Source of the DNA: Alistipes_A hominis
GTDB taxonomy: Bacteria > Bacteroidota > Bacteroidia > Bacteroidales > Rikenellaceae
Direction of reading: 5' to 3'
DNA length: 64,000 bases
Assembly: GCF_014288115.1 (NCBI RefSeq)
Contig: NZ_JACOOK010000001.1
Span: 310,001-374,000, forward strand
In this document: positions 42,788 to 50,051 of the stretch, piece after piece
How positions within the stretch are numbered: the stretch's first letter is position 1
Layout: every line of letters starts with the position of its first letter
Position numbers and translations under genes: made by a program
Notes under the pieces: model-generated
Database searches by the model: none
Seen by the model: only the letters and a program-made list of their open reading frames with translations
What the model was told of the DNA's origin: nothing

Positions 42788-44026
42788 TTACTCGGCGAGT
42801 ACCTTCCTGTTTTGCCCGTCTTTGAACAGAAGCAGTTCGATCGTGTGGAATCCGCGAACCGACTCGCTGCCGATCGCCGCGATGTACTGTTCTACGGTAG
42901 ACAGGTTCTTGTTGGTTATGATCGTAGCGATATCCTCCTGATCCAGCGGCCAACTGTCCATCGACGGGTCGAATCCGAGTCCCGTCTCTTCGCCGGCGGG
43001 ACCGAACAGCACGGCTTCGCTCTGTTCCCAGGGCACGCGCATCGCACGCCAGGCGGCACAGGCGGCATCGACTTTGGCCTGGCTCTTATTGTCGGCTTGC
43101 AGAGCTTGCATCGCCTTGTAAAGCGTCCAGGCTTTCTCCTTCATATCCTTGTAGGTGGGAGTTACGACCTGGTCGGCATACTGGGTCAGTATCGATGTAA
43201 AATCGTAGTCGCCCGCATCGCGGAACGCGCCGAGCAGCTCGCCCTCGGTCAGTTCGGTCAGATCGGCGCAAGCCTCGATCGCGGCATCCACCTTCGTTCC
43301 GGTCAGATTATTACGGAAAGGCGACTGCATACTTTTGATCGCATTGTAAGCTCCGTCGATCGCCGCGGTCATCCGTGCGTCCAAGTCGGCATTCCGGCTC
43401 TTGACATAGGCCGAAATGCTGTTCGCATGGGCTGCGTCCCCGATCGCGCCGATCCGGCCGGCGTATCCGTTTTTGATACTGATGATGTTGTCCGAATAGT
43501 CGGTGATCGAGTTCCAGCTATACCACGATTCAACCTGCAACACGGCTTCCGCCGTTTTGCCGTCTTTGGCCAACGTGTTCGGATTACCGATCTTCGAGGA
43601 GCCGACTTCGTTCGAAATGTTGGCGAAACCGTCGACGAGAATCGTCCGGATCGCATCGACTCCGCTGGTGAATTTAGCATTGCCCGCATCGGCCGTTCTC
43701 ATGTACTCGGCGTAACCGTTCGCGCCGACAACCGTATTTTTGCTGAAAAAGTCGCGGCCGATCCGTTCCCAGTCTTCGTCCGGAATCCCCGTCGGACCGT
43801 TCCACGCAGCCCACAGGCCGACACAGTCGTCGAGCAGTTCCGACGACACGGCCGTCGCGTAGTTGATCCACTCGGGCGTCATCGCATAACTCTCCAGTTT
43901 GGAAGCGTTACTGCCTCCGCCGCCGTCTCCACCGTCGCCGCCGTCTTCATTTTTACTGCATCCCGTCGCTCCGATCAGTGCGGCCAGCAAAGCCGCACCC
44001 ATCCATTTCGTTTTCATTCCGTACAT
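42788..44026 (-). CDS. Imelysin family (M75-like) lipoprotein
   Basis: A 412-residue lipoprotein (signal GAALLAALIGATGC, Cys 23, followed by a Gly/Asp-rich linker). The all-helical imelysin fold is suggested by repeated helices, 'YAEYMRTADAGNAKFTSGVD' and a C-terminal 'CAAWRAMRVPWEQSEAVLFG'. The family-defining GxHxxE appears as GFHTIE near residue 395. Imelysins include iron-regulated proteins (IrpA) and EfeO-type periplasmic parts of iron uptake; the old insulin-protease claim is doubtful. It is 31 bases after the first porin and 37 bases before the di-heme gene. An iron- or heme-binding role is the best family-based inference. An alternative Met lies at residue 4. Confidence 0.85.
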   Translation of the reverse strand: MYGMKTKWMGAALLAALIGATGCSKNEDGGDGGDGGGGSNASKLESYAMTPEWINYATAVSSELLDDCVGLWAAWNGPTGIPDEDWERIGRDFFSKNTVVGANGYAEYMRTADAGNAKFTSGVDAIRTILVDGFANISNEVGSSKIGNPNTLAKDGKTAEAVLQVESWYSWNSITDYSDNIISIKNGYAGRIGAIGDAAHANSISAYVKSRNADLDARMTAAIDGAYNAIKSMQSPFRNNLTGTKVDAAIEACADLTELTEGELLGAFRDAGDYDFTSILTQYADQVVTPTYKDMKEKAWTLYKAMQALQADNKSQAKVDAACAAWRAMRVPWEQSEAVLFGPAGEETGLGFDPSMDSWPLDQEDIATIITNKNLSTVEQYIAAIGSESVRGFHTIELLLFKDGQNRKVLAE

Positions 44027-44057
44027 GATTATTTAAAATTAAAAGTTTGATATTCAT

Positions 44058-45356
44058 TTATTTGGAGCAAAACCACCCTGAATAAGCCACCGTCAGACCA
44101 AACGTATCTTCGCTGTTGTACCGGTCGCCGCCGATCCGGCGGTACGAGTAGTCGAATTTGATGACCAAGTCGCGGATCGGAAAATAGTTGAGCCCTACGG
44201 TAAACACATCGCGTTTGTAACGCGGCAACTCCTGCGCTCCCCGCTCGATCTTCTGACCGGTATTGTAGTATTCGTAACGCACGAAAGGAAACAGGCGGTT
44301 GTTCGTGCGGGCAAAAGAGAGCACGTCGTATCCGACCTCGGCGCCGTAAGCCATGGCAGCCTTACCGAACGGCGTGATCGGATAACCCGTGCTATTGAAA
44401 TACTTGCGGTTGATATCGTAAATCGCCTTGGAATCCGAAACGGTTCCGTACAGGAAATTACCCCGCGCGATCAGGTTGCGTCCCACGTACTGCGCATCGA
44501 ACGAACCGATCGCCACCGTTCCTTTCACGCCGGTCATCGCATAAGGTTTCGACGAGTTTTTCGCCGTATTGCCGCAGTAACCCGACACGGCCAGCCGGAG
44601 GTTGCGCACGCCGGAATATTCGACCCGCGCCGCAACGGCCGGATTGGTCATTTTCGAAATCTCGAAAATCTTCTGCCGTCCGCTTCCGACCCAATTCTCC
44701 GACGAGAAACCGTTCGGGTCGAGTCCGCTGACGAGCATCACCTCGTAACGGAAGTCCCCCAGATAACCGAGTACGGAAACGCCGGTCTCGTGCCAAGTCG
44801 ATGGCAGCAACGAAGTTTCGCTCTCGGGCCGCACCGTCCCGAAAAAGAGAGTCGGCTCATGGTGCGAGTTCGTCAACCCCACCGGTACGATCATATGGCC
44901 GATCCGCAGGTTGAACGCATTCGAAAAATGTTTCGTGATATGAAGCTGTTCCAGAGCCACTTCACCGCCTTTTTCGATCTCGGTTTCGATCTCGCCGCCC
45001 TCTTTATTGTACTCGATTTCCTTGGTCGCACCGGTTCCGCCGTGCTCGAACTCAACCTCGGTACCCAGGTACCACCCTTTGCCGAAGTGATAATCGAATG
45101 CAAAGACGGCCCGGGGCAACGACACCTCGGCGCGGTTATCGCGCGTCGCCCCGACCGGATTCGTATACCGGTTCGTTCCGTAAGTCATGTATTGGAACAA
45201 GATTTCCCCGTATCCGCCGACACGATACTTTTTGAAGTTCCACTCGAACGGCGTTTTACGGGCTGCCGAATCGGCCGTAAGTTTTTGCGAGCATACCGGG
45301 CGCGCCCAAACGCTGCAACAAACAGATAAAATAAGAATGGGATAGATGTTTTTCAT
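44058..45356 (-). CDS. Outer-membrane porin, first gene of the imelysin/cytochrome operon
   Basis: A 432-residue barrel protein (signal ILILSVCCSVWARPVCSQ). The porin layout shows 'GYGEILFQYMTYGTNRY' and 'DYHFGKGWYLGTEVEFEHGG'. Further on are 'FNLRIGHMIVPVGLTNSHHEPTLFF', 'TSLLPSTWHETGVSVLGY' and a final pair 'VIKFDYSYRRIGGD...TFGLTVAYSGWF'. It belongs to the broad OprO/P-like group but is clearly different from the 416-residue porin downstream. It opens the seven-gene minus-strand operon behind a well-formed promoter. A Glu/Gly-rich loop (GGEIETEIEKGGE) might bind cations; that is a guess from composition. Confidence 0.8.
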   Translation of the reverse strand: MKNIYPILILSVCCSVWARPVCSQKLTADSAARKTPFEWNFKKYRVGGYGEILFQYMTYGTNRYTNPVGATRDNRAEVSLPRAVFAFDYHFGKGWYLGTEVEFEHGGTGATKEIEYNKEGGEIETEIEKGGEVALEQLHITKHFSNAFNLRIGHMIVPVGLTNSHHEPTLFFGTVRPESETSLLPSTWHETGVSVLGYLGDFRYEVMLVSGLDPNGFSSENWVGSGRQKIFEISKMTNPAVAARVEYSGVRNLRLAVSGYCGNTAKNSSKPYAMTGVKGTVAIGSFDAQYVGRNLIARGNFLYGTVSDSKAIYDINRKYFNSTGYPITPFGKAAMAYGAEVGYDVLSFARTNNRLFPFVRYEYYNTGQKIERGAQELPRYKRDVFTVGLNYFPIRDLVIKFDYSYRRIGGDRYNSEDTFGLTVAYSGWFCSK

Positions 45357-45376
45357 TTACAGCTTTTTAATCGCTG

Positions 45377-45407
45377 CAAAATTAGAGCGCCCGCAAAGAG
45401 ACGACAA
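45377..45407 (-). promoter_or_regulatory. Promoter of the porin-imelysin-cytochrome operon
   Basis: Minus strand: TTG (45407-45405), 20 bp, TAATTTTG (45384-45377, exact). It lies 21 bases before the first ATG. No Fur box-like 19-base inverted repeat is apparent. Confidence 0.65.
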
Positions 45408-45595
45408 TCCCCAATATCCAGTAAAAAACCGGACGGCATACCTGAATATCGGGATTCCGTATTGATTTCCAGCACTGCATCGCCCGGAGTGTGCCCCTCG
45501 GCGCAACATTGCCGAACCGGACATCCGGCCGGAATAAACCGTTTTTTGAAAAAAACGAAGAATCGGAAAATCGCGTGAAAATCGTACGCGTATTC

Positions 45596-45630
45596 ATAAA
45601 AAACGGGTTGCAGTTCCACTGCAACCCGTC
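45596..45630 (-). terminator. Terminator after tRNA-Arg
   Basis: Perfect 12-bp stem (45603-45614 with 45618-45629), three-base loop, followed on the minus strand by TTTTTTATG. It ends the tRNA transcript before the porin operon promoter. Confidence 0.92.
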
Positions 45631-45641
45631 AATTAACTCGG

Positions 45642-45715
45642 TGATTCCGGCGCGGTTCGAACGCGCGACCCACAGCTTAGAAGGCTGTTGCTCTATCCAA
45701 CTGAGCTACGGAACC
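45642..45715 (-). tRNA. tRNA-Arg (anticodon UCU)
   Basis: Reading the minus strand, a full 74-base cloverleaf can be folded. The acceptor GGTTCCG pairs with CGGAATC (one G-T pair), discriminator A. The D-arm contains GCTCAGTTGGATAGAGC. The anticodon loop CTTCTAA gives UCU, read for AGA/AGG arginine. The T-arm has TTCGAAC between GCGCG and CGCGC. The CCA end is not encoded (ACCG follows), so a CCA-adding enzyme is needed. It has its own promoter and terminator. Confidence 0.97.
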
Positions 45716-45728
45716 GGATTTTCCGCCC

Positions 45729-45760
45729 CAAAAGTAGAATTTTTATTTAACTTCTCCAAA
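45729..45760 (-). promoter_or_regulatory. Promoter of tRNA-Arg
   Basis: Minus strand: TTTG (45760-45757), 20 bp, TACTTTTG (45736-45729); exact match to both boxes, 13 bases before the mature 5' end. Confidence 0.8.
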
Positions 45761-45890
45761 AAACGAAATCCATAATTCCTTGCGCGACACGAACGTCCTT
45801 CCGGATTTTTCAATCCCCGCACAGAACGTTCCGGCAGACGCTTCACAACAATTTACCCGTCGACACGATTCGTTCTTCGGGATTATCCCG

Positions 45891-45898
45891 TATATTTG
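45891..45898 (+). promoter_or_regulatory. -7 element before the OMP-like gene at 45949
   Basis: TATATTTG, exact TAnnTTTG, followed by CAG. The -33 box is weak (TTCG at 45869, spacer 18). The stretch 45761-45868 shows no other structure. Confidence 0.55.
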
Positions 45899-45948
45899 CA
45901 GAATTCGGTTTTCAAACGACGATAAAATCCACTAAAAACAATAACCCG

Positions 45949-47016
45949 ATGATCAAATCTACACTCAGATTACTGATGACGGCTCTGGCCGCCCTGTTGC
46001 TGACCGCACCCAAATCCATGGCCCAGGAAGTGGTATGGGGAGCGTCGTTCGACTTCTTTTTCGACAACCGCGAATACAAAAGCGAAATCAACTGGCCGCA
46101 AACGCTATTCGGAGCCCGCATCGCACCCGAACTGGGTATCCGGTGGGCGGAACGTCATTCGCTGATGATGGGGATCGATCTGCTGGCGAACTTCGGAGCG
46201 AAACCGTTCCAGACCGATAACGAGATTTTCGGCTACTACCAATACAACGCCCCGAAATTCAAGGCGTTCGCCGGCGTGGTTCCGCGCCGTAAAGTGATCG
46301 GGGACTACCCCAGCGCCTTTTTCAGCGATTCGGTGAAATATTACGACCCGAATCTGACCGGATTGCTGCTGCAATACGTCGGCGAAAAGGGTTACGTCGA
46401 ATTCGGATGCGACTGGAACAGCATGATAACTAACGAAAAACGCGAAAAATTCCTACTTTTCTCGGCAGGCCGCATCCGCCACGGGCTTTTCTATGCCGGT
46501 TACCACCTGTCGATGTACCACCATGCGGGCACCTACCTCGACGACGGCGTAGTGGACAACGTACTGCTGCATCCGCACGTAGGGATCGACCTGAGCGGAA
46601 AAACGGGTATGCAGGAACTGTCGCTGCAAGCCGGGTGGCTCCAGGCGTTCCAGAACGACCGCAAATACGTCGGCGACTACGTCACGCCCGGCGGCGTACA
46701 GATCGAGCTGAAAGTGCAGAAATGGAATTTCGGGATCTTCAACACGCTGTACGCCGGCAAGGATCTGATGCCCTACTACATGGCCGACCCGTCGCTCGAT
46801 TACGGCCCGGGACTCTATTGGGGCGAGCCGTGGTACCGCACCCGGCATAACATCTACGACCGGCTGGAAATCTACTGGCAGCCGGTACATACCGAAATCA
46901 TGAAGTTGCGCGTGGCATCGGTGCACCATTACGACGGCAGGAAATGGGGTTGGCAGCAAAAAGTGCTTTTCTCGGTAAACCTCGGACAGCGCCGCCTTTT
47001 CAAACAAAAACAGTAA
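45949..47016 (+). CDS. Outer-membrane-like protein, unknown function
   Basis: A 355-residue exported protein (signal LLMTALAALLLTAPKSMAQ). The rest alternates polar and aromatic residues as a barrel would: 'VVWGASFDFFFDNREYKSEI', 'IRWAERHSLMMGIDLLANFG', 'YVEFGCDWNSMITNEKREKF', 'LRVASVHHYDGRKWGWQQKV', ending 'FSVNLGQRRLF'. I do not recognise the family by name, and a soluble beta protein is possible. A histidinol-phosphatase gene follows after 7 bases, but a functional link is not evident. Confidence 0.65.
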   Translation: MIKSTLRLLMTALAALLLTAPKSMAQEVVWGASFDFFFDNREYKSEINWPQTLFGARIAPELGIRWAERHSLMMGIDLLANFGAKPFQTDNEIFGYYQYNAPKFKAFAGVVPRRKVIGDYPSAFFSDSVKYYDPNLTGLLLQYVGEKGYVEFGCDWNSMITNEKREKFLLFSAGRIRHGLFYAGYHLSMYHHAGTYLDDGVVDNVLLHPHVGIDLSGKTGMQELSLQAGWLQAFQNDRKYVGDYVTPGGVQIELKVQKWNFGIFNTLYAGKDLMPYYMADPSLDYGPGLYWGEPWYRTRHNIYDRLEIYWQPVHTEIMKLRVASVHHYDGRKWGWQQKVLFSVNLGQRRLFKQKQ

Positions 47017-47023
47017 TCCGCAC

Positions 47024-47887
47024 ATGACTACCGACAGACCGAACAACCGCACCAACTACCACAGCCATTGCTCGTTCTGCGACGGGAAAGCTCCGATGGA
47101 GGATTTCGTCGAGGAGGCCGTGCGGCAAGGATTCGCCGCTTACGGAATCTCGTCGCACGCACCGCTCCCTTTCCCGGCCCGCTGGACGCTGGAAGCGGAA
47201 CGGATGGCGGCCTACCTTGCGGAAATCGACCGGCTGAAAGCCGCATACGCGGATCGGATCGAACTGTACGCCGGACTCGAAATCGACTACCTGAACGAAC
47301 AGAGCAATCCGGCTTCGGACTACTTTCAGAAACTGCCGCTGGACTACCGGATCGGATCGGTGCACCTGATCGAGTCCCGTGGGAAATATGTCGATATAGA
47401 CACCGACGCGGAGACGTTTGCAGAAAACCTGCGCCTTCATTTCGGCGACGACCTGCGCAAGCTGGTTACGGACTATTTCGACAAACTGATGCGGATGGTC
47501 TCGACCGGAGGATTTGACTTCGTGGGACATGCCGACAAGATCGTCTACAATGCCTCCCAATGCCAGCCCGACATTGCGGAACAGCCATGGTACCGGCAGA
47601 AAATCAGGGAATATTTCGAAACGATCGCGCGGCACGGCGCAATGGTGGAAATCAACACGAAAAAATACCATGCCGGCGGCGTGTTTTTCCCGAACAGATC
47701 GCACTTCCGGCTGCTGCGGGAGTTGCGCATTCCCGTGCTCGTCAATTCGGACGCCCACCTGCCCCAAACGATCGACAGCGGCCGCCGGGAAGCGCTCGCT
47801 GCACTGCAAGAAGCCGGCATCGATACGGTCATGCAACTGACGGGCGGACGCTGGCAGCCGACGAAGATCGATCTCGCCGCCTACTGA
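47024..47887 (+). CDS. hisK: PHP-family histidinol-phosphatase-like hydrolase
   Basis: A 287-residue PHP-domain phosphatase. Metal-binding motifs appear in order: NYHSHCSFCDGKAPMEDFV (first HxH), 'GISSHAPLP' (His), 'YAGLEIDYL' (Glu), 'IGSVHLIE' (His), 'FVGHADKI' (His) and 'VNSDAHLP' (final DxH). This set and the size match HisK/HisJ histidinol-phosphatases, which dephosphorylate histidinol phosphate in histidine synthesis. Because no other his gene is in the window, a broader phosphatase role remains possible. It starts 7 bases after the OMP-like gene and is probably co-transcribed with it. Confidence 0.87.
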   Translation: MTTDRPNNRTNYHSHCSFCDGKAPMEDFVEEAVRQGFAAYGISSHAPLPFPARWTLEAERMAAYLAEIDRLKAAYADRIELYAGLEIDYLNEQSNPASDYFQKLPLDYRIGSVHLIESRGKYVDIDTDAETFAENLRLHFGDDLRKLVTDYFDKLMRMVSTGGFDFVGHADKIVYNASQCQPDIAEQPWYRQKIREYFETIARHGAMVEINTKKYHAGGVFFPNRSHFRLLRELRIPVLVNSDAHLPQTIDSGRREALAALQEAGIDTVMQLTGGRWQPTKIDLAAY

Positions 47888-47940
47888 TCCCCCGGTCGGA
47901 CCGGAAAAGGGCGTTTTTACGGCGATTCATAACGCTTCCG

Positions 47941-47971
47941 TTGTAATTCTTCGCAAGAATCTTTATGTTTG
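47941..47971 (+). promoter_or_regulatory. Promoter of the ferredoxin-HMA gene
   Basis: TTG (47941-47943), 20 bp, TATGTTTG (47964-47971, exact), 41 bases before the ATG. Confidence 0.72.
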
Positions 47972-48012
47972 TGGCAGGGATTGCACTTTTTATATTCTAA
48001 TAAATTCGATCA

Positions 48013-49995
48013 ATGAAATCAAAAAAACGCAACTGGCTGAAACTTTCGCTGCAAGGCGGCACGCTGCTGGCGATCGTGGCATTTATTCTCTATGGGATCT
48101 TTTTCGGAGAACAACGCGCCGATCCGGAAGCCTACTGCCCGTTCGGAGGCTTGCAGGCTATCGGCAGTTACCTGCATAACAATTCGCTGGCATGCAGCAT
48201 GTCGATGGCGCAGATCATGATGGGAGTCGTACTGGCCGTGGGCGTCATCCTGTTCAGCAAGCTATTCTGCGGTTATCTGTGTCCGCTGGGGACAATCGGG
48301 GAATACCTCGGCAAAGGCGGCCGCAAGCTGAAAATGAACTTCGACCTGAAACCGGGCGGCATCGCCGATCGGGGATTGCGGATCGTCAAATACGGATTGC
48401 TGTTCGTGGTATTCTACATGTCGGTCTCTTCGAGCGAGTTGTTCTGCAAGAATTTCGACCCTTACTACGCAATGGCGACCGGTTTCAAGGGTGAAATCAC
48501 GGCCTGGATGACCAGCATCTCGATCGTGCTGCTGTTCCTCGGCAGTTTCTTCATCAAAATGTTCTGGTGCAAATACATCTGCCCGCTCGGAGCGCTGAGC
48601 AATATTTTCAAATTCACGATCACGTTCGTGGGGCTCCTCCTGCTGTTCTGGCTGCTCGGATGGGCCGGGCTTCCGTCGGCATGGGTATGGGCGCTGGGCG
48701 CAGCCTGCTTGATCGGCTACCTGTACGAAATGATCTACCTGCGTAGCAAAGTATTCCCGTTGCTGCGCATCGTCCGCGACGCGGAGAGCTGCAACGGCTG
48801 CGGCTCCTGTACGAAAAAATGTCCCTATCACATCGATCTGAAGGAGCTGAAAACCGTCCGGCACATCGACTGCACGCTGTGCGGCGATTGCGTATCGAGT
48901 TGTCCGAAAGGCTCCCTGCAGGTCGGCGGCAAAAAGTCGCTGCGCTGGTTGCCCGGCATACTGACGATCGTACTGTTCGTACTCGCGCTGATCCTGGGGA
49001 ACCAGTGGGAATTGCCTACGATCGACGAACGGTGGGGCAATACCGAACAGGTCGGAGAGATGAAGACATTCGAAATGGAAGGGCTCACCTCGATCAAATG
49101 TTACGGCAGTTCGAAGGCCTTCTCCGCCAAAATGCAGAAAGTGCCCGGTGTGTACGGCGTCAAAACATTCGTCAAGCGCCATGCGGTAGTAATCTCGTAC
49201 GACCCGGCCCAGACCAACGAAGACAAGATACGCGAGGTCATTTTCATCCCAACCATCATGAAATTCTCGAATCCCGAACCGCAGGTCGATTCGGTAGAGG
49301 TATTGACCCTCGGGGTCGACAAGCTGTTCGACCGGATGGATATGGTCTATTTCGGGAATATCCTGAAACAGATCCCGGGGATTTACGGCTTCGACGCCGA
49401 ATATTCGTGCCCGGTGACCGTAAAACTTTACGCCGACCCGTCGGCCGAACTTTCCGAAAAACTGTTGAAAGACTCGATCGAAGTCGAACAGACGCACATG
49501 CTTGCGGCGGGCGGCAAAGTGCGTTGGTTCCCGGTGGACTACAAACTCGTTTCGTACGAACGCAACGGAGACCGGATTTCGAGTCGTGAATTCGTCGAGC
49601 TGATGTTCAAGCCTACGGCGGCGATGTCGGGCAAGTTCCTCGACAATATGAAAAAACTCGACGGCCGGAATTACGAAACGGCGGTTTACGAAGTCGAATA
49701 CCCGGCGATCGAAAAAACGCTGATTAAAAAGGGATTTCCTTATTTCAAGAGTTTCCTTTCGACGCAGGAAGGCATCCTGCGCATCGACGTGCAACTGAAA
49801 GACACCACCCCCGTACTGCGAATCACTTACGTTACCGGGATGTGGGACGACGCCAAAATCTGGACCGAACTTTTCAACGCTCCGAAATGGACGATCAAAT
49901 ACACGGACGGTTCGACAAAGGAGGAGGAACCCAAACTCAAGTTCAAAAACGAAGGGCGTACAGTTCCGGAATCTCCCGGAGCTCCGGCCGAGTAA
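48013..49995 (+). CDS. NapH-like membrane polyferredoxin fused to HMA-like domains
   Basis: A 660-residue inner-membrane protein. Residues 1-250 form a NapH/CcoG-like membrane part with five or six helices and two Cys motifs, FCGYLCPLG (about 85-93) and CKYICPLG (about 186-193). Residues 259-300 hold two [4Fe-4S] sites, CNGCGSCTKKCP and CTLCGDCVSSCP. One more helix follows (LPGILTIVLFVLALILG). The last 310 residues hold two or three repeats resembling heavy-metal-associated (HMA) domains, for instance 'MEGLTSIKCYGSSKAFSAKM' then 'VPGVYGVKTFVKRHAVVISYD'. The CXXC metal site of true HMA domains is absent (only one Cys). Electron transfer to a periplasmic partner is likely; the role of the repeats is unknown. 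It sits alone behind its own promoter. Confidence 0.82.
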   Translation: MKSKKRNWLKLSLQGGTLLAIVAFILYGIFFGEQRADPEAYCPFGGLQAIGSYLHNNSLACSMSMAQIMMGVVLAVGVILFSKLFCGYLCPLGTIGEYLGKGGRKLKMNFDLKPGGIADRGLRIVKYGLLFVVFYMSVSSSELFCKNFDPYYAMATGFKGEITAWMTSISIVLLFLGSFFIKMFWCKYICPLGALSNIFKFTITFVGLLLLFWLLGWAGLPSAWVWALGAACLIGYLYEMIYLRSKVFPLLRIVRDAESCNGCGSCTKKCPYHIDLKELKTVRHIDCTLCGDCVSSCPKGSLQVGGKKSLRWLPGILTIVLFVLALILGNQWELPTIDERWGNTEQVGEMKTFEMEGLTSIKCYGSSKAFSAKMQKVPGVYGVKTFVKRHAVVISYDPAQTNEDKIREVIFIPTIMKFSNPEPQVDSVEVLTLGVDKLFDRMDMVYFGNILKQIPGIYGFDAEYSCPVTVKLYADPSAELSEKLLKDSIEVEQTHMLAAGGKVRWFPVDYKLVSYERNGDRISSREFVELMFKPTAAMSGKFLDNMKKLDGRNYETAVYEVEYPAIEKTLIKKGFPYFKSFLSTQEGILRIDVQLKDTTPVLRITYVTGMWDDAKIWTELFNAPKWTIKYTDGSTKEEEPKLKFKNEGRTVPESPGAPAE

Positions 49996-50002
49996 CCGAT
50001 AC

Positions 50003-50038
50003 GGACGGGAGAGTCTTCGCAGACTCTCCCGTTTAAAA
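50003..50038 (+). terminator. Hairpin between the ferredoxin-HMA gene and the S46 peptidase gene
   Basis: Perfect 12-bp stem ACGGGAGAGTCT/AGACTCTCCCGT (50005-50032), loop TCGC. Only a short T run (TTTAA) follows, so termination may be partial and the S46 gene partly read through. Confidence 0.65.
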
Positions 50039-50051
50039 ATAGAGAAAACCG

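Noticed and set aside
45353..45619. 88-residue frame upstream of the first porin
   Set aside because: It covers the tRNA terminator and the porin promoter, and has no ribosome-binding context or homology-like pattern.
45491..45775. 94-residue plus-strand frame across the tRNA gene
   Set aside because: It runs antisense through tRNA-Arg and its terminator.
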